A stretch of DNA of 64,000 bases from DATBQN01 sp963799925 (GCA_963799925.1 CAWCYZ010000004.1:1240001-1304000); one strand, 5' to 3'; positions 8,750 through 19,549 are shown, counted from the stretch's first letter. The notes: generated by a model from the letters alone, not told the origin. Made by a program: numbers and translations.

Positions 8750-9775
8750 GTGCTCCAGCGCTGCGTCGACGAGCTCGTCGCCTCCGGCGACGCCTCGGCC
8801 GCCGTCGCTCTCGTCGGAACGCCGGAGCGGATCGAGCGCGCCGCCGCCGCCGGTCTCGCCCGCCGTCCGGACCGCCCGGCCGCGGTCACCACCCGCTTCG
8901 ACTACGCCTCGCTGACCAAGCCGTTCGTCGGCACGCTGGCGATCCTCCTCGACGCCGCCGGCCGGCTGCCCCTCGCGACGACGGTGGGGGAGATCTTTCC
9001 CCAAGCCGCGCCGGCCCTCGCCGGCCGGCCGCTCGCGGACCTCCTCGCCCACCGCTCGGGGCTCGCCGCCTGGACGCCGCTCTACGCGCGCTGCGCGTCG
9101 CGGCAGGACGTCCTCGATCTCCTGCTGGGTGGCGGCCTCCTCGGCGCACCGCCCGATACCTACAGCGACCTCGGCTACGTCCTCTGGGGGCTCGCCGCCG
9201 AGCGCCGCCTGGATGCTCCTCTCGCCCGGCTGCTGCGGGCGGAGGTGCTGGCGCCGCTCGGCCGGCGCCGGGTCGTGCCGTCTCCCGGCGATCGGCCGGA
9301 CGTCGCCGAGAGCCTTCTCGGGACCGGCAAGGACGTCGAGCTGGCCGCGGCGCAGGGCCTGGCGATCGCCCCCCTGGGGCCGCCGCCGCCCGGCGTCGTC
9401 CAGGACGCCAACGCCCGCTTCCTCCGGGCTCTCGGCAGCCGGGTATCCGGCCACGCCGGCCTCTTCGGGAGAGCGGAGGACCTGTGGATGCTCGGCCGGG
9501 AATGGCTCGCGCCCGGCCGTCTGTTGCAGCCGGAGGCGGTGGCGCGCGCGCTCGCCTTTGGCGGCGAGGCCCATGCCCTCGGCTGGCAGCGGCGCACCGC
9601 GCGGTCCGTCGCCGCCGCGCCCCTCGGGCGCCGCGCCTTCGGCCACCTGGGTTACGCCGGCGGCAGCCTCTTCGTCGACCCGGATCGGGGCTCGATCGCG
9701 GTCCTCCTGGCCCATCGCGCCCGCCCGGAGGCCGACATGAACGAGTGGCGGCGCCGCTTCCACGCCCTCGTCTGA
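8750..9775 (+). CDS. Serine beta-lactamase/class C-like hydrolase
   Basis: 341 aa from GTG 8750, eight bases after the threonine synthase stop. The SxxK nucleophile is S54-L-T-K57 in DYASLTKPF. The second element is TYSDLGYVLWG (YSD in place of the class C YxN). A late segment FGHLGYAGGSLFVDP fits the HxG position. This is the fold of class C beta-lactamases, D-Ala-D-Ala carboxypeptidases and esterases. No signal peptide is visible, so it is probably a cytoplasmic esterase or peptidase-like enzyme, not a periplasmic beta-lactamase. The substrate is unknown. The ATGAACGAG within the C-terminal tail is internal. Confidence 0.78.
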   Translation: MLQRCVDELVASGDASAAVALVGTPERIERAAAAGLARRPDRPAAVTTRFDYASLTKPFVGTLAILLDAAGRLPLATTVGEIFPQAAPALAGRPLADLLAHRSGLAAWTPLYARCASRQDVLDLLLGGGLLGAPPDTYSDLGYVLWGLAAERRLDAPLARLLRAEVLAPLGRRRVVPSPGDRPDVAESLLGTGKDVELAAAQGLAIAPLGPPPPGVVQDANARFLRALGSRVSGHAGLFGRAEDLWMLGREWLAPGRLLQPEAVARALAFGGEAHALGWQRRTARSVAAAPLGRRAFGHLGYAGGSLFVDPDRGSIAVLLAHRARPEADMNEWRRRFHALV

Positions 9776-9900
9776 CGCCCGGCGCCAAGCCGCGAGCAGG
9801 TAGCCGGGAAGCGGCAGCCGGGAGGCCCCGCCGGCGCACTGACGCACTGATAGGATCGAGGCGCATCCGCCTCGGTCGTCTGAGCTCTAGGAGAGCCTCG

Positions 9901-11088
<1,188 letters not shown>

Positions 11089-11128
11089 GGCCGCCGGCGA
11101 GAGCCCGCATCCCGAGAGCGCAAATCCA

Positions 11129-11881
11129 ATGATCGACCTCTCCGGGCGCCGCGTCCTGGTGACCGGCGGCAGCCGCGGCATCGGCGCCGCCTGCTGCCGC
11201 CTCTTCGCCCGCGCCGGCGCCACGGTGCTCGTCCAATATCTGGCGAGCCACGGCCGCGCCGCGGCGATCCTCGCCGAGCTGCGCAGCCTCTCCGGCCGGC
11301 CGCACGCCATGATCCATTGCGACGTGACGCGGCGGAGCCAGATCGCCAAGATGTTCGAGTTCGTCGGCGAGTGGGGCGGGCTCGACTGCCTGGTCAACAA
11401 TGCCGGCGTCTGGGTCCACGATCCGCTGCTGCGGATGGAGGAGGAGCGCCTCGAGGCGACCCTCTCGGTCAACGTCGTCGGCCCCTTCCTCTGCGCCCGC
11501 GAGGCGGTGCCCTTCCTCGAGCTCTCGGAGGACGGCTCGATCGTCAACATCTCCTCGACGGCCGGCCAGCGCGGCGAGGCGTTCTACAGCGCCTACGCGG
11601 CGAGCAAGGGGGCGATGATCTCGGCGACCAAGTCGTGGTCGACCGAGCTGGCGCCGAAGATCCGCGTCAACTCGGTCGCCCCGGGCTGGGTGGACACCGA
11701 CATGACCGCCGACGCCCTCGCCGGCGACTCCGGCCGGCGGATCGCCGCCGCGATCCCCCTCGGGCGGGTGGCGACGCCCGAGGACGTCGCGGGGCCGGTC
11801 GTCTTCCTCGCCTCGCCGCTCGCCCGCCACATCACCGGCGAGATCCTGAACGTCAACGGCGGCAGCGTCCTGGTGGGGTGA
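11129..11881 (+). CDS. Short-chain dehydrogenase/reductase, FabG-like
   Basis: 250 aa. The NAD(P)-binding TGGSRGIGAACC is at about residues 11-22, NNAGVWVHDP is the NNAG element, and the catalytic set is Ser in NISSTAG plus YSAYAASKGAM (Tyr and Lys of YxxxK). PGWVDTDMT and a C-terminal ITGEILNVNGGSVL complete the classical SDR pattern. Acetoacetyl-CoA/3-ketoacyl reductase activity is plausible given the upstream thiolase, but SDR substrate specificity cannot be read directly. Length and all key residues are normal. Confidence 0.9.
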   Translation: MIDLSGRRVLVTGGSRGIGAACCRLFARAGATVLVQYLASHGRAAAILAELRSLSGRPHAMIHCDVTRRSQIAKMFEFVGEWGGLDCLVNNAGVWVHDPLLRMEEERLEATLSVNVVGPFLCAREAVPFLELSEDGSIVNISSTAGQRGEAFYSAYAASKGAMISATKSWSTELAPKIRVNSVAPGWVDTDMTADALAGDSGRRIAAAIPLGRVATPEDVAGPVVFLASPLARHITGEILNVNGGSVLVG

Positions 11882-11893
11882 GGGAATGACGGG

Positions 11894-13063
11894 ATGAGCG
11901 CGGTGCCGGTCGACGTCCAGCCCTCGCTCTGGCTCGCCAGCGCGCCCGCCGAGGAGGTCGAGGTGGCGGTCGTCGGCGGCGGCATCGTCGGCCTCTCGAC
12001 GGCGTACTGGCTGGGCAGGGCCGGCAAGCGCGTCGCCGTGCTCGAGGCCGGCGGCCTCGCCTGCCGCGCCTCGGGGAGGAACGCCGGGTTCCTGCTCACC
12101 GGGACTCCCGAGCCCTATGCCGAGCTGGTCGGCTCGATCGGCGAGGCGGCGGCGCGGTGCCTGTGGGAGATCTCGCGCGAGAACCGCGAGCTACTGCGCG
12201 GCGAGCTCCTCGACCCGGGCCGCGTCGACTGCGACTTCCGCCCCGAGGGGAGCTGGATCGCGGCGCTGGCGGACAGCGCGCAGGAGGCCGAGCTCGAGGC
12301 GAGCGCCGCGGCGCTCGCGGCCTTGGGCTTCGACCTCGAATGGCGCGCGGCGGACGAGGTGCGGCGGGCGAGCGGCAGCGACCGGCTGGGCGGCGCCATC
12401 TTCCAGGCGCGCGACGGCGGCCTCCACCCGGTGCGGCTCTGCCGCGGCATTGCGCGGCTCTCCGGCGCGGAGATCCGCACCGGTTTCGCGGTGCGCGAGC
12501 TGGCGCCCGCGGGCGACCGCGTAAGGCTGGTCGCCGAGGCCGGCGAGCTGGTCGCCGAGCGGGTGGTGGTCGCCCTCAACGCCTACGCCGGCGCCCTCCT
12601 GCCTCATCTGGCGGACGAGATCCGTCCGGTGCGCGGCCAGATGCTGGCGACGGCGCCGGGAGCGCGGGACCTGCCGGGCGTCTGGTACGTCAACGAAGGC
12701 TATGAGTACGTGCGGCAGCTCGGCGACGGCACCGTCGTCCTCGGCGGCTGCCGCTGGGCGGCGCGGGAGGCCGAGGTGGGGACCGCCGAGACGCCGACCG
12801 CCACCGTGCAGGGGGCGCTCGAGCGGTTCCTGGCCGAGACTTTCCCGAGATTCGCCACCCGGCCGGTTCTGCAACGCTGGGCGGGGACGATGGGCTTCAC
12901 GCGCGACGGGCTGCCGCGGATCGGCGAGGTGCCGGGGCTGCCGGGCGTGCTGTACGCCGCCGGCTTCAACGGCCACGGCATGTCGCTCGGCTTCGCCACC
13001 GGGAGATACCTCGCGCGGCGGCTGCTGGGGGAGATCTCCGCGCCGCTGTTCCCGGCGGCGTAG
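11894..13063 (+). CDS. DAO-family FAD-dependent oxidoreductase (glycine/D-amino acid oxidase-like)
   Basis: 389 aa from ATG 11894. The ADP-binding betaalphabeta loop is VAVVGGGIVGLSTAYWLG (about residues 19-36), with an acidic end at VLEAGGLACRASGRNAG. The C-terminal part carries GLPRIGEVPGLPGVLYAAGFNGHGMSLGFATGRYLA, the second FAD-contacting segment of the DAO/GlpO family, which oxidises secondary or primary amines of amino acids or polyols. It is soluble with no signal peptide. It lies 12 bases after the SDR gene, so probably in the same transcript. It converges with the minus-strand symporter, from which it is separated by 16 bases. The substrate is unknown. Confidence 0.87.
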   Translation: MSAVPVDVQPSLWLASAPAEEVEVAVVGGGIVGLSTAYWLGRAGKRVAVLEAGGLACRASGRNAGFLLTGTPEPYAELVGSIGEAAARCLWEISRENRELLRGELLDPGRVDCDFRPEGSWIAALADSAQEAELEASAAALAALGFDLEWRAADEVRRASGSDRLGGAIFQARDGGLHPVRLCRGIARLSGAEIRTGFAVRELAPAGDRVRLVAEAGELVAERVVVALNAYAGALLPHLADEIRPVRGQMLATAPGARDLPGVWYVNEGYEYVRQLGDGTVVLGGCRWAAREAEVGTAETPTATVQGALERFLAETFPRFATRPVLQRWAGTMGFTRDGLPRIGEVPGLPGVLYAAGFNGHGMSLGFATGRYLARRLLGEISAPLFPAA

Positions 13064-13079
13064 GCGCGGCTGTCGCTCG

Positions 13080-14474
13080 CTACTCGGCGACCAGCGCCTC
13101 GATCGCCGGCTCGGGGCCGCCCGCCGGCGCCAGCTCGCCCTCCCAGCGCGCGACGACCACCGTCGCCAGACAGTTGCCGATGACGTTGACCGAGGTGCGC
13201 GCCATGTCCATCAGCTCGTCGATCCCCAGGATCAGGAAGATCGGCTCGATCGGCAGGTGGAAGGACGCGGCGGTGCCGAGGAGGATCACCAGGGAGGCCC
13301 GCGGCACGCCGGCGACGCCCTTGCTGGTGAGCATCAGGGTGAAGCACATGAGGAGCTGCTGGCCGAAGCTGAGATGGATGCCCGCCGCCTGGGCGACGAA
13401 GATCGCGGCGAGCGAGAGGTAGAGCGTCGTCCCGTCGAGGTTGAAGCTGTAGCCGGTCGGGATGACGAAGGCGACGATCTGGCGCGGCACCCCCAGCCCC
13501 TCCATCGCCTCCATCGCCCGCGGCAGGGCGGCCTCGGAGCTCGTCGTCGCGAAGGCGATCGACACCGGCTCGGCGATCGCCCGGACGAAGCGGCGGATCG
13601 GCACCCGGAAGAGGAGGGCGACGGGCAGCAGCACGAGGAGGAGGAAGGCGGTCAGCGCGAGATAGAGCGTCGCCAGGAGCTGGAAGAGGTTCACCAGGAC
13701 GCCCAGCCCCATGTGCCCCACCGTGTAGGCGATCGCCGCGCCGACGCCCACCGGGGCGAAGAGCATCACCAGGTTGGTGAACTGGAACATCGTCTCCGAC
13801 AGGCTCTCGGCGAAGGCGAGCATCGGCCGCCGCCGCGCCTCGGGCAGCAGGGCGAGGGCGATGGCGAAGAGGATCGAGAAGACGACGATCTGCAGCACCT
13901 GCCCCTCGGCGACCGACTTCGCGAGGTTCTCCGGGAAGATGTGGAGGAGGATGTCGGCGGCGGTCTGCTTCGCCGGCGCGGTCTCGTCGATGTGCGCCGC
14001 GGGCGGCAGCTTGACGCCGACCCCGGCCTGCGAGAGGTTGATCGCCGCGAGGCCGATGAAGAGCGCGAGCGTGGTGACGATCTCGAAGTAGACGAGCGCC
14101 TTGACCCCCATCCGCCCGACCTTCTTCAGGTCGGCATGGCCGGCGATCCCCACCACCAGGGTGCCGAAGAGGAGCGGCGCGATGATCGTCTTGATCATGC
14201 GGAGGAAGACGAGCGAGAGCACCCGGAGCTGGACGGCGACCTGGGGGAGGTCGTGCCCGAGCTCGGCGCCGAGCGCCATGGCGACCAGGATCCAGGTGGT
14301 GAGCGAGCGGCGGAAGACCGCATAGACGACGAGCCCGGCGAGCGCCGCCCAGCGGGCGATCGCCAGCGCGGCCGCGGGAACGGCGACGAGCCCATAGGCG
14401 TCGGCCACCGTCAACGCGGCGGCGGCGGCGAGGAGAGCCAGGGCGGCGAGGAGCAGCCGGGGATGGCGTGGCAT
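13080..14474 (-). CDS. Dicarboxylate/amino acid:cation symporter (DctA/GltP family, DAACS)
   Basis: 464 aa, minus strand, start ATG at 14474. An N-terminal hydrophobic segment is followed by the eight-helix plus two-hairpin core. Landmarks are FLRMIKTIIAPLLFGTLV (TM2-3), ATTSSEAALPRAME (the serine-rich HP1 tip), YSFNLDGTTLYLSLAAIF (the NMDGT-type sodium and substrate site, here NLDGT) and LLGTAASFHLPIEP with GIDELMDMARTSVNVIGN. It imports C4-dicarboxylates or glutamate/aspartate with Na+ or H+. It is the only minus-strand gene among the first 25 kb and is divergent from the Nramp gene, sharing an upstream region of about 85-110 bases. C4-dicarboxylate versus glutamate cannot be separated by eye. 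Confidence 0.92.
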   Translation of the reverse strand: MPRHPRLLLAALALLAAAAALTVADAYGLVAVPAAALAIARWAALAGLVVYAVFRRSLTTWILVAMALGAELGHDLPQVAVQLRVLSLVFLRMIKTIIAPLLFGTLVVGIAGHADLKKVGRMGVKALVYFEIVTTLALFIGLAAINLSQAGVGVKLPPAAHIDETAPAKQTAADILLHIFPENLAKSVAEGQVLQIVVFSILFAIALALLPEARRRPMLAFAESLSETMFQFTNLVMLFAPVGVGAAIAYTVGHMGLGVLVNLFQLLATLYLALTAFLLLVLLPVALLFRVPIRRFVRAIAEPVSIAFATTSSEAALPRAMEAMEGLGVPRQIVAFVIPTGYSFNLDGTTLYLSLAAIFVAQAAGIHLSFGQQLLMCFTLMLTSKGVAGVPRASLVILLGTAASFHLPIEPIFLILGIDELMDMARTSVNVIGNCLATVVVARWEGELAPAGGPEPAIEALVAE

Positions 14475-14583
14475 GCGCGGATTCTAGCGGGCTTCGGGCG
14501 AGCCTGGCGGCCCGGTCCGCCTGCTACACTGCGCTCGCCCGAGCGGCCTTCCGCCGCCCGTGTCCTCTCACTCGACAACTCCC

Positions 14584-15846
14584 ATGACCGCGAAGAGAAC
14601 GAGCCTCGCCAGGCGCTTCTTCTCCGCTCTGGGGCCGGGGGTCATCACCGGGGCCGCCGACGACGATCCCTCCGGCATCGCCACCTACTCGATCGCCGGG
14701 GCGCAGCTCGGCACCGGCCTGCTGTGGACCGCGGTCCTCACCTGGCCGCTGATGGCGGCGGTGCAGATGATGTGCGCGCGCATCGGCATGGTGACCGGCG
14801 AGGGGCTCGCCGGGGCGCTCGCCAAGCGCTTTCCCAAGCCGCTCCTGGTCGCCACCTGCGCGGCGCTCCTCGCCGCCAACGTCGTCAACATCGGCGCCGA
14901 CCTGGCGGGCATGGCCGACGCGGCCGAGATGCTGACCGGCATCAACTCGCACTACTACGTGGTGCTCTTCGGCGCCGGCATCGCCTATGCCACCGTGCGC
15001 CTGCGCTACTACCAGCTGGCGTCGGTCCTCAAGTGGCTGGCGCTGTCGCTCTTCGCCTACGTCATCACCGCCTTCCTGGTCCACCCGCGGTGGTCGGCGG
15101 TGCTCCGCGACACCTTCCTGCCGTCGCTTCCCCATGGGCGCGAGGCGTGGGCGACGCTCGTCGCCATCCTCGGCACCACGATCAGCCCCTATCTCTTCTT
15201 CTGGCAGGCGTCCCAGGAGGTCGAGGAGGAGCGCGCCAAGGGCCGGCGGATGCTCGTCCGCCGCGAGGGGGCGACCTCGCGCGAGATCGCCGACCGCAAG
15301 CTCGACGTCGGCGTCGGGACCTTCGCCTCGAACCTGGTGATGTTCTTCGTCATCCTGACGACCGCGCTCACCCTCCACGCCCACGGCATCGTGCGGATCG
15401 AGACCTCGCGCCAGGCGGCCGAGGCCCTGCGCCCGCTCGCCGGCAACCTCGCGGCGACCCTCTACACGCTGGGTCTCCTCGGCGTCGGCTGCCTCGCCAT
15501 CCCCACCCTCGCCGGCTCGGCCGCCTATGCCTTCGCCGAGACCTTCCGCTGGAGCGAGGGGCTCGACCAGAAGATCGCCTCGGCCCGCGGCTTCTACTTC
15601 GTGGTGCTGGTGTCGACCGCGGCCGGCATCGCCCTCGACTTCGCCGACATCAACCCCATCCGCGCCCTCTTCTGGTCGGCGGTCGTCAACGGCGTGCTGG
15701 CGCCGTTCGTCCTCGTGGGCATCCTGGTCGTCGCCTGCGACCGCAAGCTGATGAGGGGCCAGCCGAGCTCGCCGCTCGGCCGCGCCGTGGTGGCGGTGAC
15801 GACGTTCCTGATGTTCGCCGCCGCGGTCGGGATGTTCGTGTTCTGA
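14584..15846 (+). CDS. Nramp-family divalent metal transporter
   Basis: About 420 aa from ATG 14584; an in-frame GTG at 14560 would add eight residues. The family hallmark on TM1 is LGPGVITGAADDDPSGIATYS (a DPSGIATYS variant of DPGN). The transport signature is GTTISPYLFFWQASQEVEEE, between the fifth and sixth hydrophobic stretches. About eleven membrane segments are apparent. The DPSGI/SPYLFFWQ subtype is the one seen in Nramp-related bacterial proteins whose substrate (Mn, Mg or other) is not settled by sequence. Its stop is followed by a GT-C gene after two bases. Confidence 0.88.
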   Translation: MTAKRTSLARRFFSALGPGVITGAADDDPSGIATYSIAGAQLGTGLLWTAVLTWPLMAAVQMMCARIGMVTGEGLAGALAKRFPKPLLVATCAALLAANVVNIGADLAGMADAAEMLTGINSHYYVVLFGAGIAYATVRLRYYQLASVLKWLALSLFAYVITAFLVHPRWSAVLRDTFLPSLPHGREAWATLVAILGTTISPYLFFWQASQEVEEERAKGRRMLVRREGATSREIADRKLDVGVGTFASNLVMFFVILTTALTLHAHGIVRIETSRQAAEALRPLAGNLAATLYTLGLLGVGCLAIPTLAGSAAYAFAETFRWSEGLDQKIASARGFYFVVLVSTAAGIALDFADINPIRALFWSAVVNGVLAPFVLVGILVVACDRKLMRGQPSSPLGRAVVAVTTFLMFAAAVGMFVF

Positions 15847-15848
15847 CG

Positions 15849-17519
15849 ATGGACGCCGACACGGCCCCGCGGGCCGCGGGGCGCCGCCGCGATCTCCTGT
15901 GGACGGCGCTCCTCGCCCTGGCCTTGGCCGGCGGGCTCTACCTCGCCGAGCGGCGGATCGACTGGAACCCGGCCGACGAGGGCTATCTCTGGTACGGCTC
16001 GGTGGCGACCGCCCACGGCGCCGTGCCGCTGCGCGACTTCCGCTCCTACGACCCCGCCCGCTATCTCTGGTGCGCCGCCTGGGCGAGGCTGACGGGCGAC
16101 GACGGCATCCTGGCGCTCCGCTTCTCGGCCGCTCTCTTCGGCGCCGCCGGCCTGTTCTGCGGCCTCCGCGCCGCGCGGCGGGCGGCGAGCGGCCGGCTGG
16201 CGCTCGCCGCGGTCGGCCTCGTGCTCGTCCTCTGGATGTCGCCGCGCCACAAGCTCTTCGAGCCGGCGATCGAGATGGCCCTGGTGCTCGCCGCCGTGCG
16301 GCTGATCGAGGAGCCCTCGCCGCGGCGCCACCTGGCGCTCGGCGCGACCGTCGGCCTCGCCGCCTTCGTCGGCAAGAACCACGGCCTCTACGGTCTCCTC
16401 GCCGCGCTCGCCCTGGTGCTCTACCTGGCATCGCGCGGCCTCGGCCCCGGCGCCGGCGATCCGCCGCGCGGGCTCGCCCGGCGCTTCGGCCGCCGGCTGC
16501 CGGCCTTGCTGGGCGGCATCGCCCTCGGCTCGCTGCCGTTCCTCGCCATGTGCGCCATCCCCGGCTTCGTCCATGGCTTCGTCAAGTCGTGCCTCTTCTA
16601 CGTCGCCAACGGGCGGACCAACGTGCCGGTGCCGGTGCGCTGGCCGTGGGGCTCCTACGCCGGCCTCGCCGGCTGGGACCTGGCGCAGCGGATCGCCGCC
16701 GGCGCCTGCTACGTGCTGTGGCCGGCGCTCTCTGCGGCGGCGGTCGCCGTGGCGCTCGCGACGGGACGCGAGCGGCTGGCCGAGCGGCGCCTGGCGATCG
16801 CCGCCGGCTTCGTCGGCTGCTTCTATCTCCATCACGTCTTCGCCCGCGCCGACACCTTCCACCTCACCCAGGCGAGTCATCCCATCCTGCTCGCCGCCGT
16901 CGGGCTGCCGCTCGCCGTCGCGCCCGCCCACCGGCGGCGGGCGGCGGCGGCCGCCGCGGTCCTCCTCGCCCTTCTCACGGTCGGGATCGCGGTGCCGCAG
17001 ACGGTGATCTTCGACCGCCTGACCGCCGGCGACGATCCCGCCGAGCGCTTCGTGCCCTATCGCCTGCGCGGCGACGACCTGCTGCTCCACGCCCGCGCCG
17101 CCCATCTCTACGACGCCCTCGTCCGGCGCATCGGCCGCTCGGTGCCGGCGGGGGAGCCGCTGTTCATTGCGCGGGACTGGCCGGGGATGTACGTCCTCCT
17201 CGGCCGGACGGCGCCGGTCTGGGACATCCTCCCCACCTGGCCGGGCGTCGGCGGGCTCGACGAGAGCATGCTCGCCGAGCTCCGCGCTCACCGGGTGCGC
17301 TGGGCGCTCCTCGCCATGTACCCGGTGCCGGCGTCCGAAGGCGAGCCCTTCGACCAGGACTTCCCTTCGACCTTCCGCTATCTCGCCACCGAGTTCGAGC
17401 GCGTGCCGACGCCGGAGCTGCCGCGCCGGGTATGGCTGCTGCGCCGGCGCCGCCCTGTCGTATCCTTCGAGCCGCTGACGACCCCAAGAGATCTCTCTTT
17501 AAGGAGGACACTGCGATGA
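15849..17519 (+). CDS. Polytopic GT-C-like membrane glycosyltransferase (ArnT/PMT-like)
   Basis: 556 aa. One TM near residues 15-33 is followed by NPADEGYLWYGS, an acidic first periplasmic loop typical of GT-C enzymes (Asp/Glu near the end of TM1). About ten more hydrophobic segments run to residue 400, and a soluble C-terminal domain (about 400-556) follows. The fold is that of polyprenyl-phosphate-sugar-dependent transferases such as ArnT or protein O-mannosyltransferase. The ATG at 15849 is two bases after the Nramp stop. The 3' end overlaps the next gene by four bases (ATGA), with AAGGAGG at about 17500 serving the next start. Assignment rests on topology and the DE loop, so only the superfamily is claimed. 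Confidence 0.65.
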   Translation: MDADTAPRAAGRRRDLLWTALLALALAGGLYLAERRIDWNPADEGYLWYGSVATAHGAVPLRDFRSYDPARYLWCAAWARLTGDDGILALRFSAALFGAAGLFCGLRAARRAASGRLALAAVGLVLVLWMSPRHKLFEPAIEMALVLAAVRLIEEPSPRRHLALGATVGLAAFVGKNHGLYGLLAALALVLYLASRGLGPGAGDPPRGLARRFGRRLPALLGGIALGSLPFLAMCAIPGFVHGFVKSCLFYVANGRTNVPVPVRWPWGSYAGLAGWDLAQRIAAGACYVLWPALSAAAVAVALATGRERLAERRLAIAAGFVGCFYLHHVFARADTFHLTQASHPILLAAVGLPLAVAPAHRRRAAAAAAVLLALLTVGIAVPQTVIFDRLTAGDDPAERFVPYRLRGDDLLLHARAAHLYDALVRRIGRSVPAGEPLFIARDWPGMYVLLGRTAPVWDILPTWPGVGGLDESMLAELRAHRVRWALLAMYPVPASEGEPFDQDFPSTFRYLATEFERVPTPELPRRVWLLRRRRPVVSFEPLTTPRDLSLRRTLR

Positions 17520-19483
17520 CGACACGGGATCGCTCGCCGCGCGCGCTCGCCGCGGCGGCTCTGCTGGCGCTCCTCGGGAGCGGCGCCCTGGCGCGGGCGG
17601 CGGGGGCCGCGGGGAGCGAGAGCGGAACGCTGGTCAAGGCGCCCGGGGCGACCCTCTACGTCGAGGTCCGCGGCGGCGGCGGCGCTGGGGCGCGGAGCGC
17701 CGTACCGCTCGTCGTCGTCAACGGCGGCCCGGGCTTCGACCACTCCTACCTGCACGTCTCGGGCGCCTGGGACCGCCTCGCCCGCGCTCGCCCGGTCGTC
17801 TTCTACGACCAGCGCGGCAACGGCCGCTCGCCGGCCCTGGGGCGCGGGCAGTCCTGCACGCTCGCCGACCAGATCGAGGACCTCGAAGCGGTCCGCGCCC
17901 ACCTCGGCGCGCCGCGCATCGACCTCCTCGGGCACTCGTGGGGCGGCTACCTCGCCATGGCCTACGCCGCCCGTTACCCGGACCGCGTCGCCCACCTGAT
18001 CCTCTGCGACTCGGCGGCCCCCAAGTGGTCGGACACCGCCTTCCTCTTCAAGGACGTCTTCCCCGAGGGCGTCGCCCGGCAGGACGCGCTCGGCTTCGCC
18101 CAGGCCCTGGGCGACGGCAAGGCCGCCGCGGCGAGCCTGCAGGAATATCTCGCGATGCTCTTCGTCTCGCCGGCCCGGCGCGCGGCCTTCCTCGCCGCCT
18201 CGTCCGGCTTCAGCTACAGCGCCGCCATCAACGGCGCATTGAACGCCGACCTGGCGCGCTTCGACCTCAACCCGGAGCTCCTCAAGCTCCGCCTGCCGGC
18301 CCTGGTGCTGACCGGCCGCTACGACGCCAACGTCGCCCCGTCGACGGCCTACAAGATCCACCAGGCGATCGCCGGCTCGCGCTTCGCGGTGTTCGAGACC
18401 AGCGGGCACCTGCCGTTCTTCGAGGAGCCGGAGGCCTTCGTCTCGACGGTCGAGGGGTTCCTGGGGGCTCCGGCCGCCGGCGCCGCCCCGGCCGCCCTCG
18501 CCGTGGAGCCGGCCCCGGCGGCCCTCCCGCCGGCCGCCTACCCGATGCAGGAGGGCTATGTGGACGCCCACGGCGTCCTCCTCTATTACCAGTCGTTCGG
18601 GCAGTCGTTCGGGCAGGAGGCGCCGCTCGTCGTCGTCCACGGCGGGCCCGGCGCCTCGCACGACTACTTCCTGCCCTATCTCGTGCCGCTCGCCCGCCAT
18701 CGCCGGCTGATCTTCCTCGACGAGCGGGGCTCGGGCAAATCGCAGAAGCTCGAGGACCCCTCCGGCTACACGGTCGAGGCGATGGTCGAGGACGTCGAGG
18801 CGGTGCGCCAGGCCCTGGGGCTCGGCAGGATCGACCTGCTCGGCCACTCCTACGGCGGCGTCCTCGCCCAGGCCTACGCCCTCAAATACCAGGAGCACCT
18901 GGACCATCTCGTGCTCTGCAGCACCTTCTCGAGCACGCGGGCGATGAACGAGGTCCTCGCCCGCATCAAGGAGAGGATGACGCCCGAGCTGCGCCAGCGG
19001 ATCGCGAAGCTCGAGGCCGCGGGCCTGTTCGGCCACGGCAAGGACTACGAGAAGAGCCGCTATCCCGCCGAGTACATGACCGCCGCCTGGGGAGAGGGGT
19101 ACTTCCCCTACCTCTACCACAACCGGCCGGACCCCAACTTCGACCCGCTACAGTCGGGCCAGATTTCCTGGGATCTCTACCGCGAGATGTGGGGCTCGGA
19201 CGGCGAGTTCGTCATCGACGGGAACCTCAAGTCGGCCGAGTACACCGACCGCCTGCCGGCGATCCGGGTGCCGACCCTGGTGACGGTGGGGGAGAACGAC
19301 GAGTGCGACCCCTCGCTCGCCCGGACGATCGCCGGCAAGATCGCCGGTGCCAGGCTCGTGGTGCTGCCGAAGAGCGGCCACATGACCTTCGTCGACCAGC
19401 CGGCGCTCTTCCTCCGCGCGGTCGACGACTTCCTGAGCCCCAAGCCGGCGGTGCCCGGCTCGGCGGCATCTGGAGAGGAGTAA
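17516..19483 (+). CDS. Tandem two-domain alpha/beta hydrolase (proline iminopeptidase-like), exported
   Basis: 655 aa. A signal-like N-terminus (RSPRALAAAALLALLGSGALARA) precedes two full alpha/beta-hydrolase domains in one chain. Domain 1 (about 40-320) has oxyanion motif NGGPGFDHSY, nucleophile Ser141 in GHSWGG, an acid near GRYDANV and His in TSGHLPFFEEP. Domain 2 (about 345-640) has VHGGPGASHDYF, Ser445 in GHSYGG, the acid in GENDECDP and His in KSGHMTFVDQP. Both halves resemble peptidase family S33 and both triads look intact. An Ala/Pro-rich linker joins them. The gene has a good Shine-Dalgarno (AAGGAGG) and overlaps the previous stop. It is probably a periplasmic peptidase or esterase; the substrate is unknown. 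The duplication within one ORF is unusual. Confidence 0.85.
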   Translation: MTTRDRSPRALAAAALLALLGSGALARAAGAAGSESGTLVKAPGATLYVEVRGGGGAGARSAVPLVVVNGGPGFDHSYLHVSGAWDRLARARPVVFYDQRGNGRSPALGRGQSCTLADQIEDLEAVRAHLGAPRIDLLGHSWGGYLAMAYAARYPDRVAHLILCDSAAPKWSDTAFLFKDVFPEGVARQDALGFAQALGDGKAAAASLQEYLAMLFVSPARRAAFLAASSGFSYSAAINGALNADLARFDLNPELLKLRLPALVLTGRYDANVAPSTAYKIHQAIAGSRFAVFETSGHLPFFEEPEAFVSTVEGFLGAPAAGAAPAALAVEPAPAALPPAAYPMQEGYVDAHGVLLYYQSFGQSFGQEAPLVVVHGGPGASHDYFLPYLVPLARHRRLIFLDERGSGKSQKLEDPSGYTVEAMVEDVEAVRQALGLGRIDLLGHSYGGVLAQAYALKYQEHLDHLVLCSTFSSTRAMNEVLARIKERMTPELRQRIAKLEAAGLFGHGKDYEKSRYPAEYMTAAWGEGYFPYLYHNRPDPNFDPLQSGQISWDLYREMWGSDGEFVIDGNLKSAEYTDRLPAIRVPTLVTVGENDECDPSLARTIAGKIAGARLVVLPKSGHMTFVDQPALFLRAVDDFLSPKPAVPGSAASGEE

Positions 19484-19549
19484 GATACCCACGGACGCCG
19501 GCCCCGGCCCTCTTGCCCGGAGGGCCGCCCCCCGCCCGCGGAGGTCGAC

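Noticed and set aside
12702..15848. The 5' two thirds of a 1,605-codon plus-strand frame ending at 17519
   Set aside because: This part is antisense to the DctA-type gene and out of frame with the Nramp gene; only the part from ATG 15849 is a real protein (the GT-C gene).
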